Of a stretch of DNA of 64,000 bases, positions 34,763 through 45,520 are shown piece by piece. Origin of the DNA: Apophysomyces variabilis (lineage: Eukaryota > Mucoromycota > Mucoromycetes > Mucorales > Mucoraceae); the NCBI GenBank assembly GCA_002749535.1, contig MZZL01000398.1:124001-188000 (forward strand), in the 5' to 3' direction. The translations under genes were made by a program, and so were the position numbers. Within the stretch, counting starts at the first letter, position 1. Every line of letters begins with the position of its first letter. The notes below the pieces were generated by a model. The model searched no databases, was not told where the DNA came from, and saw only the letters and a list, made by a program, of their open reading frames with translations.

Positions 34763-37284
34763 TTAAAATGTGGCACTTCGTAGTATGCCCTGCCGGCTGG
34801 TAACCACCACGCTCCCTCCTACCACGTTTACGTCAATTCCCTTCACATGACGCTGAGACCCAAAACCCGTTGATGATGCTGCGATATTATCCACCTTTCC
34901 GATTACCTCTCCAGTCTCTATATCCATGACTGTCACCTTCCCTTCCTCTGTAAGTAGGAAGAGCGATGTACGAAGTACGTTGTAAGCTGTATATTTCACA
35001 GGCATATCCGTGTCCTCTACACTTCTGCTGTCGAACGTATGGACTAAAATCATGGATTGAAAGTTATCCGGCGGAGAGTACGGTAGATCAAAGGGAGGAA
35101 GTCTCTTGTGATACTCATCTCTTGTAGAAGGATGGTCCATTTCTCGCAGCATCTGTACGGCAAGGCACTTCAGCTTTTGGGGTCCACGTTTCCACCAGTA
35201 AAAGTGATTTGTCCAATCTCTTCCTTTATAGACATAACCATTACTTTCGTCCATTAATGGATCCCAGTTAACCCGCAATAAATAAGATATATCCCAAACT
35301 TTGATTTCAAGTTTATCATTTTTATCATCCCCAACAGCAATAAGTCGTAGGCCATGTCGCGCCAAGTCTTCCTTGCATGGATATGTGGTGACTGACCAAA
35401 AAGGTGGTAATACCATAGTCGATTCCAAACCCCACGGTCGCGGAACCGACATATCGTCGTCATCATCGTCATCATCCAGAAAGAATCCATCGTCATCTTC
35501 AAAATCTGGCATATTGTCGTCTTCCCCTACAGTTGTGTGTGACCAGTGATCCATCCGTTCTACTGGTGCGACCAAGTTCTCCACGTTCTGCACGCACGAG
35601 GCAGCATCAGACTGTGATTTCCAAGGAAGAACTCCGACTTTCACACCAAACCGCCAGTCATAAAGCGTCAATTCATCCTTCTTATAGCTTCCAACGCACA
35701 CCAAGTGGTTTAAATGAGGTGGATATCGAAAATGGATTATACAGCTGACTTTTTGGCCCAGATGAACAGTGGTGACCACGCTTGCTGGTACAACGTCTTC
35801 TTCAAACTCTTCTATTGGTGTCTGAAATGAATCTTCCGCCTTGAAACATCGTTCATACCCATCCCAAATCAACAGTACTTTGGATGGATCGAGTATGTTA
35901 GGATGACCGCGAATATCGAAGCGGATCAGCTGCCCATACCCGTGAATAGGCTCGAAAGTTGGTCCAACAATTAGCATGAATACAGTATGCTCCGAATCAT
36001 ACTCCGCATGTCTAGGGGAGACTACACGCATCCACTCTCGAAGGCGACCTGTTTTCTGATCCGGAATCCATTGATCGCCATCATTGGATTGAGCCCAAGA
36101 TATGTCTGAAAAGAAAAAGATCTCTCTTCCTACAAAATCCCCGTCAACGTTGAGATGGGCTACGCATTGCGTATCGCCATTATCAAATAGTCGGTATATC
36201 AGCACAACACGCCAGGTATCCACCCTATCCTCACTGTCGGCTTCATCATTATCTGGGAATCCAATGGCTAGAGTAAATAGTCGAACCTTTTCCGTTTCAG
36301 ACATGCGAATCGTCTGTAGCCCAGTGATCTGACAGGAGGTTTCTGCGGGAGATAAGCAAACATCGAATTCACGCACAAGGCGCCAAGAGGGGTATTCCCA
36401 AAAGAGAATCTTGTGCTCTGATCGCCGTAGCCTCCCAAACGCATCCAGAGGTCCCTTGCGATGTTTGCCTGTGGCAACAATTCCCTTATTTGTAACTCGA
36501 TCAATATCTGCAACCAGTGGGTCTTGTATCCGAAAAGCTGGAGGATAATATCGCGTGCTGCAGTCAGCAAATGGGTCTTCTATTAATCTAGGTAGTGGAT
36601 CATTGCCTGACATTTCATTATGTGCGTCTCGAAGTAGCCGATCGAGGCTATTGGGTGTAAAAGAATCCATGGGAAAATCAATATCACTGGGCATAGTGAT
36701 ACTTGTCAGAGACGATGTAGATGGAATACTGGGAATATTTTCATGATTGGAAGATGATGATAAGGACGGTTCTGTACGTAAGGCGAAGTTCGATAACGAA
36801 GGGGATCGTTGTCGACAAGCTGCTTTGTTTGAGGGAGTGCTATGCATATGTTCTTGTTGCTGGGTCATATCTTGATCTCTGAGCTTACGTTTCCGGCCAG
36901 GTGTTCGCAAGCTAAGCGAAGAGACCTGATTTTCCGGGGCTGTTTCATCTGATACGAATGCGAATGAGAAGGACTTTGCCCGACGATTCTGCTGTTCGAC
37001 ATGTATGACATAGTCTCTCCAGTCAATGAGAGGTGCTGATCTTGCATATGATACTTGACTCGCCCAAGTTGGATAATTGGTGTGGAATACGTGATGCCAC
37101 ATGCACAAGTCATCCACAATTCTATGCCAGGCATGCCGCGGAATGAGTTGTGCTATAGCTTGTCTTCAAACATTGCAAACCTTTTGAACCTGCGACAGAC
37201 AGCTTCTAATCTGAGGAGACTCGTGACATCCACTGCAACTAACTTGAATATATGCAGCAATATCTCGTCTGGTAATCGGTCCAT
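34763..37284 (-). CDS. F-box protein with a probable beta-propeller
   Basis: Starts at ATG 37284 (MDRLPDEILLHIFKLVAVD). One 68-nt intron (about 37184-37117) joins EAVCRR to IVDDLCMWHHVF and so completes the F-box (about residues 1-55). Without it the F-box is broken by a stop. The remaining 780 residues are one exon. They include a low-complexity Ser-rich stretch with KRKLRDQD and a large region of WD/propeller-like blades, for example LNHLVCVGSYKKDELTLYDW, GLRLIAVGDDKNDKLEIKVW and LFLLTEEGKVTVMDIETGEV. An Asp run lies at about 35460-35480. F-box proteins carry substrates to SCF (Skp1-cullin) ubiquitin ligases. The substrate is unknown. The propeller is inferred from repeat-like motifs, not from clear GH-WD units. 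Confidence 0.78.
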
Positions 37285-38100
37285 TACGCAGTTCAAATAA
37301 AGAGTGGAAGAAAAAATGAACCATTTGCCCCGACTGCCCGATGGCCCGAATATCCTTGCCGAGCTCTGGTAACATGTCTGCGGGGGGCCAACTGAATTAA
37401 TTTTCTCTTCTTTTTTGGAAGGGACTTTAAACTACAACCACGGTAGTACGAGCAGAAAACCTAGTTAAGCAGTAATAGTACCTTGTTAACGCAATAAAAA
37501 AAGAAGTAAATATAGATCCTATCATAGTTTAGTTTGTAAGACACAGAGAAAATAAGCGGCTGGAGACAGATTGTGTTTTGAATGAGTTTATGCATTATTT
37601 ACGTTACCTCTCCAAAGGATTCGTTAGAAGAAGGCTCGCTGGGCATACTACGCGGATAACAAACATTTGACAGGCAGTCTAGGTTTGACATGGATACGAT
37701 GGTCTTGCTGTAAGTTTTTGAAAGGTAAGGGCTCTGGAACATAGTTGTCATTACGAAATTATAAGGAGTAGAGGCTGCCTTGTTGGAAAAAGAATCATAT
37801 CTATACAGATTCTGTAGAACTTGCAGGCTGAGCTTCAATGGTATCGCTTTTTATGGATAAGGCGACAATGGTAAAGCAAGCATCGCTAATCTGAGAGGAC
37901 GAAAATTCAAGTGTTATTAACAAGAAAACACTTAATTAAAGAATATGTGCACTGACATATGCTCTCTGTCTTTTGCTTTTCAATTGCAAGACCTGAAGGG
38001 TTGCAATGAATTTTTGGAGGTACGTTACCCGAGGGGTACTTTCGTCACACCTGTCATAAACGCGCTGTAATTAGTCCACCAGTTTCTTTCTTGACCAAGT
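37285..38100. other. Intergenic stretch, no supported gene
   Basis: About 0.8 kb upstream of the F-box gene. A 79-codon minus-strand frame at 37599-37838 has no recognisable domain and no splice context that I could build on. Confidence 0.5.
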
Positions 38101-38118
38101 TTTTGGAGAGGCACTTAT

Positions 38119-38330
38119 ACACACACTGTCTTTTTCGTTTTAATCGCTGTAAAGAAAGCGAGGCCCAAAGGGCCGAGTCTAATTCTTGGAGAGACGCGTG
38201 CACGTACGGACATACACGTACGCATATTCACATATACACACTGTGTCTTTTTGTGATAATCGGTGAAAAAAAAGCGAGGCACAAAGGGATGAGCCCAATT
38301 CTTGGAGAGACACATGCACATATACGTACA
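38119..38330. repeat. Two-copy imperfect direct repeat (about 115-bp period)
   Basis: Copies at about 38121-38205 and 38237-38320 share CACACTGT, an AATCG(C/G)TG(T/A)AA block, AAAGCGAGGC, CAAAGGG, and AATTCTTGGAGAGAC followed by a CA/TG-rich tail. A shorter third trace (TTGGAGAGGCACTTATAC) lies at about 38103-38120. The copies differ by scattered substitutions, so they are old. Confidence 0.7.
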
Positions 38331-38537
38331 CTCTTTATTTTTAATTTCTGATTTGTATTTACCAGAACCTTCATGGCTTTGATCTGCATGCCGAGTTCTT
38401 TTAGAATGTTGGTGATGACCGTGTCCCACCAGGTATGTACTCTTCTATCAAATGCACCTCATCATTTTCTCACTTATTTATGCAGTTCCAGATTCTGCTA
38501 TATTCCCCTCAACCTTCAGTGGTGCATACCTGGGTCA

Positions 38538-38786
38538 AACGTCGATAACCTTATTGCCGCTATATACCACCCAGTACTCAATGCAATCCCTCCCATTGAT
38601 ACCCAACTTCTTACTGATCGTGCTATCCTTACACCGAAAAATCGCCACGTAGACATGATCAACAATATTATCACCAATTTATTCCTAGGAACGAGCCGCG
38701 CTTACAACAGCGCTGATACTGTTGTCGAACGCGAACATCAGAATCAAGTGCCTGTAGACTTTTTAGATTCACTATCATTTGCAGGT
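38538..38786 (+). pseudogene. Helitron/PIF1-like helicase remnant
   Basis: In one frame the stretch reads VDNLIAAIYHPVLNAIP, then LLTDRAILTPKNRHVDMINN, then LFLGTSRAYNSADTV and VDFLDSLSFAG. This is the conserved C-terminal block of PIF1-type helicases carried by Helitron transposons (YL..RAIL.P.N..V..IN, a Pro/Leu-Gly, Y.S.D, and P.EFLNSL). Only about 80 residues are present. No Walker A or B motif or Rep domain is seen, and the frame ends within 85 bp. It is a decayed fragment of a Helitron or of a helicase gene next to the direct repeat. Confidence 0.65.
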
Positions 38787-38870
38787 AACTTCTATCTACT
38801 GTTCACCAATTCAAATACCGTTTCTTCATCATTTGTAGAGAGTTTCAAAATGAACTCCAGGTTGTCATAG

Positions 38871-40081
38871 GTAGTAGTTTACATATTTGAAAATTAGCGA
38901 GAAAGGAAACTGCTGCATTAAGGAGGTACTTTGAAAAAAAAGAGGTATGCGTAAGTATCATAGTATTTTTCACTCTGTTTACGCTTCTTCATCTTACACT
39001 CTTGATAAGAATCAATTGTTTGCTTTTCTATCATGCCATTTTGCCCTTCATGCTTTGGAACTGACCATGCTCTGTCAACCAGTAGGTTATGTCGAGCTAA
39101 CCCTGCTAATCTATTATAAATAGCAGAACAATCATAAAGGCTGAAAAAGATCACATTGCGTGTGTCACAAGATTGATTTTCACTTAATAGCAACATATCT
39201 TTTAGATATGGTTATCTGTTCAAAAAATGGGGGACATCAGGACAATGAGTTGTCTTTTTTTTTTTTTTTTTTGGTTTCAGATACAGCAAATCAAAGCAGT
39301 CATTATCAATCACGGTTTGCATAAATGTCGTCCCTTCTTTTCCCATCACTTTAACTCTATTTAACCGGGATGTGTTCCCTCAAGAAAAGAAGACATCCCC
39401 GTTTGCCTTCAGGAAATATATTCATGGCAGCGCCATCCATTCAAGGATTGATTCTCTACTTTGCGCAAGGTAAGTATCCACCATTAGCTCATGATTAACA
39501 TAGCTTATGCAAAGTGAAATAGATGATTCATGTATCAAGGAAAATAGCGATATGCTTCACTGTATGAGGATAGTGGAAAGGACAGGGACACGCATCAGGT
39601 ATTTTGCATTCACCCAGTTTCGTTTTTCAAACTGACATCCTATTACCATTAGACGACAACAGACCCAGTCGAAGTCTTAGGATTTCAGAGGGTGCTACTT
39701 ACACCGCCAGTGCAGACTTGCTCGATTATATATTCAAAGCAAGATCTACGATGAGCGCTTAATTCAGTATTGTCAGCATGGGATCTTATTTCAAGATCTG
39801 CCGAATTGTAGTTAGTCTCCCCAATTTTCCCCTTAGTGCTACTGAATGTAAGACTTTAGCACACAGTAACTATTGTACATTTTTACAACTAGTTAGGCAG
39901 ATAAAAGTGTTATATGCCGCTTTAAGTATCGCCCTGTGTTATTGGTTAAGGTTGTTCTTTGGTCGGCGCGTCTTGTCCTCTTCCTCATGTTTCCAACCCT
40001 GGCTTGTTTTTTGCTTATTTTGGGAATTAATCTTTCTTCTGCGGTGACTGCACGGTAGTGTCCGTTTACTGATTGACTATC
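38871..40081. other. Intergenic stretch with T run; possible short spliced frame
   Basis: Contains an 18-nt T run at about 39255-39272. At 39424 an ATG opens a short frame (MAAPSIQGLILYFAQ) ending at a strong GTAAGT donor, followed by two plausible small exons at 39525-39598 and about 39653-39730. No join gave a protein that I recognise, so no gene is called. A minus-strand frame at 38918-39196 is also unrecognised. Confidence 0.4.
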
Positions 40082-41518
40082 ATGGCAGAGAACAAAGACG
40101 ACAAACCTTTTGCAGTACCTGCTCCAAGACCTGCACGTAAACAAGACGAGAATGAGAAAACTGGACAGATCGCACCAACATTTACATATTCGAAACCAAC
40201 GTGGGCCGGAGTAGCCTCATTTGATTATGGATTTGAAGTTCTGAAAGGCGGCATCACTATTGAAAATATCAAATGCCCCAAAAAAGACCACATTACCATC
40301 GGTATGAGAAACCCACAGGCCATATAATGGCTAATTTATGTTTCTAGGTCGATTACCGTTATGCGATGTGCAAATGGAACATCCAGTAGGTTTGATCAGT
40401 TGGTTAGCAGCTCAATGTATGACACTTCAACCATTAGTCGATCTCTCGATATCACGCGATTCTACAGTTCAATGAAGATGGGGATGCATTTTTGTATGAC
40501 CTCAATAGTGCTCATGGCACCAAAATAAATAAGCGGCCAGTTCCTCCACGCGAACATATCCCTCTGCGAGCTGGAGACCAACTACGGTTTGGCGAAAGCA
40601 CTCGCCTATATATTTTTGAGACGGAGAAACCAGAATCGGAGGAACAGTTGATCCAAGAGGAAGAGACTGCAAGACAACACCGTTCGGTACATGCTGCACG
40701 ACAAGCAGCAAAGGCTCAACAAGCGGAAGAGGATGATGGTATTACATGGTAACTTGCGAGGTAGAATGGAACGTCTATACACATTCTCACTTGCATATCA
40801 GGGGTTTCCGGGAGGATGCTGTTGAAGAAGACGAGGAGGATAATAAGGAAGGATTGAGCGAGGAGGCCATGATACTCAATGCAGCAGCAGAAAGAATGGC
40901 AGCCGAGGATGCAAGTAAGCAATTCGCTTAAATATAGAGGTGTAAGCTGAGATGGTTCTAGAACGGCGGAGAGAGGATTTAGAAATCATGTTTGGAGGGA
41001 GCGATAGTGACGAAGACTCATATTACGACCGTACAGGTAGGTGACGCTGGTTCTGCAAAGGAATAGACACTGACTGAATCAATAGCAGGATCTAAACGTA
41101 AAAAGGCGAAGAAACAAGAAAAAGCTGAAACACATGATCAGCTTCTTGCGAAGAAGCAGAAGGCTGAAGCAAGAATGCAAGCACTACAACGTGAAATTGA
41201 ACGTAGGGAAAAAGAAGGTAACGATGCGCCATGTGCATGGATCATCGTATCTTATGTTTTGACAGATGCGGAAGCTAAGAAATCGGCCCAAGCAGAGGTA
41301 GAAGAGGAAGATCTTGATGCGTACATGAATAAGTTAGACAAAGTGCCTGAGAACAAAGTATCGGTATACAGTTTGAAAAAGGAACTGCAACAGCTTAAAA
41401 AGGTTAGACAAGCCGTAGGCTACAGGAAACGATTTTCTTTTAACTTTTTGCATAATAGAATCATGATCGCCTGGAGAAGCTTGTAAAGTTAACCAAACCA
41501 TCAGATATTCTAAGTTAA
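40082..41518 (+). CDS. Kanadaptin-like FHA domain protein (SLC4A1AP family)
   Basis: ATG 40082 to TAA 41516-41518, in about six exons. After a Pro-rich start the protein has YSKPTWAGVASFDYGFEVLK and a complete FHA domain (about residues 65-160): ITIGRLPLCDVQMEHPSISR with the phosphothreonine-binding Arg and Ser, then YDLNSAHGTKINKRPVPP and LRAGDQLRFGESTRLYIF. The C-terminal half is a charged coiled coil (KSAQAEVEEEDLDAYMNKL) ending DRLEKLVKLTKPSDILS. FHA, then acidic and helical parts, is the kanadaptin architecture. Human kanadaptin is a nuclear protein linked to spliceosomes. Fungal function is not established here. Its stop codon overlaps that of the convergent Nudix gene. Confidence 0.85.
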
Positions 41519-42346
41519 AGCATTTTATGCTCTGCCAAATATTCCAACGCCATCCAGGTCGTTTGGACACTTGGCAACATGACCTGTCCACGTGTAATAA
41601 ACTTCTTGATATCGGGTATGTCAACGTCTTGCATTACTTCAATGCATTCTTCCGCGTCGCGTGCTCTCGGCTGGTGATCAGTATGAGGATCTAGACAAAG
41701 ATAAGGCACGAAGCGATTTCTGCCCCACTTTAGTTCGCTGATGCCATCTTGTTGGTCTTCAGGCAAAAGGCAGATCCACTTCCCGCCAGTGAGCCGAGCT
41801 TCTTCCGACAACTCATGCTGTGCCGACTGAAGAGGGCTACAGGAAGTTCGTGAACCGACTGGATTTTATAGCTTAACTGTCACTTACCTGCTATGTTTTC
41901 TGCGATCGTACGATCCTGCAACACAGGAATATTTCTAGCGCGCTAGAATAAATATACGGTGAATAGTTGGTCTAACAAACCCACCACTTCGTTCGTTCCT
42001 TGCGCATATTCCTTTAAGATGCAGGTTGTTTTCTTATTGTTACATCAAATGTTAGACAATAACGGCTGTGCTGCTACAGTAAACTAAGGTTTTACCTTGG
42101 CTGAGTCGAATGTAAACACAGTGACAAAGGTTGGATAAGGTGTGTTATGTCCAACCACGTCCCATTCGACGACACGGCCATCACTAAATCGAGTCTTACG
42201 ATTCCATACGGTGATGAAACTTTTCGCTGTTTATTAATTCGGCATGATGATGATGGAGGAGATGCGTACTGTTTATAGGCTATCGTTTCGCTCAAGATCT
42301 CGGCAGCTGTGCCCCGGGTGTTGATATCAAGTGACAGATCAGACAT
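41515..42346 (-). CDS. Nudix-like hydrolase family protein
   Basis: ATG 42346 (MSDLSLDINTRGTAAEIL) to TAA 41515-41517. Coding blocks are seen at 42346 to about 42265, about 42220-42097, about 42040-41990, about 41950-41890 and about 41825-41515; the first join is uncertain. The second block reads SFITVWNRKTRFSDGRVVEW, then HNTPYPTFVTVFTFDSAK, a beta-strand pattern like that of ADP-sugar pyrophosphatases. The Nudix box region gives ELSEEARLTGGKWICL, which keeps the metal-binding Glu-Glu but shows His where the usual Arg precedes the first Glu. Nudix enzymes cleave nucleoside diphosphates linked to another group. The substrate is unknown, and the altered box position leaves activity open. Confidence 0.65.
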
Positions 42347-42427
42347 ATGGAACAAAGGGACGGGGAAAGGGCTGGGCTCATTTTAATCACAGATTAAGTA
42401 CGTCGGTCTATTGATATTTGCTATAGT

Positions 42428-43199
42428 CTAAACTGGTTTCTGGCCGAAGTCAAGAAGCTGAAAGCCGTTTTTGGGTACTGATCTCCGAGATCTGCAGTGT
42501 CTTGTGATTGTCTGTGAAAAGCTCGTGCTTGTCGAATGGGAAGTATCTAGACATCTGACGATGTTTTTGTCAAATATCATCTGCAACTTTATCCATATTG
42601 ACGTATATACCCGAAAAGAGCGACACAGCTCTATGACAACCCCTTGCTCTACTAATGCGGTAAGTGAACTCAGTAACCTGAACAATGGCCTGTCAATGCC
42701 GTAATAAACATATAAGGCACTGAACTGGTGAATGTCCATCAGCGCCAATTAGCTAAATTCACTGTTATTGAAAGCAGCTGTTGGTCAAGTTTTGTATTAT
42801 GAATGGCAGCTGTGATCTCAGCCATTACAAATACAGAGTAGCCAATAGGACAAGTGTTGGCCAACTATCTAAGGCGGATCAACCGTACATACGCGCAATG
42901 CATGTTTCTGACCAAAAGCAATTATGACCTATTACCTTAATTAGGAGTTTATGCAATGCCGTGGGAAGCAGGCCAATTGCAGCAAGCAAAGATATATAAG
43001 GCCTTTCCGTTATATCAGGAATTGGCAAAATGTGAGCATTCAGTCTACGGAGGTCTTTGATATGAAGACTTCCGAAGAAGGTTGTGCTGTTCATAGTTTG
43101 GACAGGAATAAAAACACAGACAAGTAAATCAGCTTTACATCTAACGATACACTTGCCCAATGCAGGTATAAAAAGACTATCATGAACCGTATAAATCAT
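42428..43199 (-). CDS. Unknown protein, three predicted exons
   Basis: Exon 1 from ATG 43199 to a GTAATA donor near 42938 (MIYTVHDSLFIPALGKCIVR onward to HKLLIK). Exon 2, about 42860-42760, reads LANTCPIGYSVFVMAEITAA. Exon 3, from about 42725, runs to TAG 42428 (SALYVYYGIDRPLFRLLSSL onward). All junctions are phase 0 GT-AG, and the joined frame is about 235 residues with no stop. Residue use is hydrophobic and globular. I do not recognise the family. The gene is upstream of the Nudix gene on the same strand. The joins rest on frame alone, so confidence is limited. Confidence 0.4.
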
Positions 43200-43730
43200 G
43201 AATAGATCAATATGCTATAGAAGAACAAGTTGAGGTCATAGATTGTTTTGCTGAAGGGATGAAGTCTCTTTCTTTATCTTTCTCTCTGTGTGTGTATGGG
43301 CATATGGAAAAATGGATAGTGAAGCCACGTTGAGTTTGGTGGATCCATATAACTTAAAGAATATGAAGGAATAGATAGCAATGAAGTATGACAAGGTGAT
43401 ATGAACTGCAACCTAGAAATGGGCTATTGTTATTTTGCAAAGATGGATGATGGTAAGGTAACAAAAGGGGAGCAAGTAGTTATGTAGAGTTGTCTCTCTA
43501 TTATGAAACCATAGCGCAAGAGAGAGCGGGCCGCGTGACACAAAGAATATAAACGCACCCTTTATTTTTATGCCATCTGAAATAAGATATTTCTTTCTCC
43601 CTCCAACCTTTCTTTTCTTTTGACTTTATTCCAAACAACGAAGAGAAAACCCTTCTTCACTTAACTAAACCCGCTTCACTCTTCCCTTTACTATCAACCC
43701 TTCTCAACTACCTTACTCATCTGCCAAATC
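43200..43730. promoter_or_regulatory. PSP1 gene promoter region
   Basis: Gene-free stretch holding a TATA-like AATATAAACGC at about 43547-43557 and a long pyrimidine-rich tract (43590-43720) just before the PSP1 ATG, the usual layout of a fungal promoter and 5' leader. No other feature is seen. Confidence 0.4.
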
Positions 43731-45520
43731 ATGTCTCGATCGAATCATACAACAACAACCGTATGTTTCCCCCATCTACAATGAATCAAAACCTCATGAC
43801 AAACTGACTTGTTTATTCTTTCTATATCCTCTCTCATTATAGCTCTTCTCAAACGACGATGGCCAAGATGACGCGGGATCCTCATCGGTTACAAACTCAC
43901 CACACTCAACTCATTGGAAAACCTTTGGTAGTCCCCCAAGAAGAAGAACGAGCTTGCATCCAAACGTATCTTCTGCTATCGATTCTCGCCCGGCTTCCTC
44001 CTCTGTTGACCCTTTCACTCGTCCACAAGATTATGCCTTCCCTCCCATTCGCAGAAACTCAGCCGTGAGCACCGCCACGGTCGATAAATGGGCCACGCCA
44101 CCTCCTTGGTCAACCCAATCATCCCAGCTGTTCCATGACGATGACAACTGGCGACCACCCTCTTCTTCATCTTCCTCCTTCAGCGATTATCCAGATATTG
44201 CTTCGGTCCCAATGCTACCGGAAGTATCGGTGGAACCATTCTTTCGTGAACAGAGAAGTATGTCGTACACCGTGGGTCATGACGACTGGCCAAGATATGT
44301 ATCACAGCAGCAACAGTTGGATACGATGCAGGAGGAAGATGAAACGCTTACTGCCATGGAAGAAGAAATGCTCCTTGCAGCTCGTTTCCGTGCACGATCC
44401 AAATCATCCGCAGCTGCCTTTGATATCTGGAATCCTGGAATGGACGATTCACGATCTTGGATGCACTTAGCAAACCGTCGACGCTCTCTTGCTGCTACAC
44501 AACAAAGCGGTCTCACTGGTTATGGCTACAACCCATTGTATTCAAACATGTCTGCAGGTGATCGGGAGCGGTTAGGCTCGCTTGGTAGACGGTTGTCTCT
44601 CTCCCCAGCACCCGATAAATTACGAAATGATAATAGGTAAACTAGCAATGTGACAATGACCAAATTACTCACCAATCCATAGTCCCTTGGCTTTGTTAAA
44701 CCAAAGACGACATTCTCTGGCAGGCCCTGCGATATTGTTAAATGACTCCGTAGATACGCTAGCAAGCGGTTTAGAAGATTTGGCGATTGGTGAAAGACCA
44801 GCGCAGCTTCAGCAGCAGCAACAGAATGAACCATTATTAGAAGGCATGGGAAAAGGCGTGCGTCTGGATGCATTGCCGAACGATGTCACGTTTTTTGTAA
44901 TTGAGTTCAAAGGTGGGCGATCCGACATCTTCTACAGTCAGCCAGGTCCGAAACGAGGGGATTTGGTGATTGTAGAAGCCGATCGTGGCCATGATCTTGG
45001 AAAGGTGACATTGGACAATGTTAGTCGACAACAATTGATCATGATACACGAACAACAACTACAACAACAACAACAAAGCGAGAAGACTGACTCGGAAGAG
45101 GCACCAAAAAGGAAGGACATTTATGTCAAACGTATCTTCCGTCTGGCGCGACCGGATGAAGTGGCGATGCTAATGACAAAGAGTCAGGATGAAGCAAAGG
45201 CATTAATGGTGTGTCAAAGCAAAGTCAGGGCAAAGAAGCTAAACATGCAGGTGGTGGATGCTGAGTACCAATGGTATGCTGCAATCTATAAAGTCGCAAT
45301 GATTCTTATTTGTGTTAATCAGGGATCGACGTAAGTTGACCTTTTACTTCGTCGCCGAACGACGCGTAGACTTCCGAGAGTTGGTACGAGAACTCTTTAA
45401 ATTGTATAAGACAAGAATATGGATGTAAGTTGATCTTGTCACACCAAAAGGAAAAGGAAAAAGGGAAAGCTGACCCAGAGTCCGGATAGGTGTGCCGTCA
45501 GTTCCAGAAAAACCATATGA
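43731..45520 (+). CDS. PSP1 domain protein
   Basis: ATG 43731 to TGA 45518-45520. Five exons: a 30-nt first exon ([10 protein letters not shown]), then about 43843-44638, 44684-45273, about 45323-45425, and a last exon from about 45490 giving [11 protein letters not shown]. The N-terminal 400 residues are Ser/Pro/Gln-rich and disordered. The C-terminal PSP1 domain contains [53 protein letters not shown] and [20 protein letters not shown]. It ends RIWMCAV, restored only by splicing the last intron. PSP1 in yeast was found as a suppressor of DNA polymerase alpha mutations and is a P-body/stress-granule-related protein; bacterial relatives (YaaT/RicT) aid RNA processing. A role in RNA metabolism is inference. 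Confidence 0.88.

Noticed and set aside
36268..36570. 100-codon minus-strand frame overlapping the F-box gene
   Set aside because: Same strand but another frame inside a clearly coding exon; no start context.
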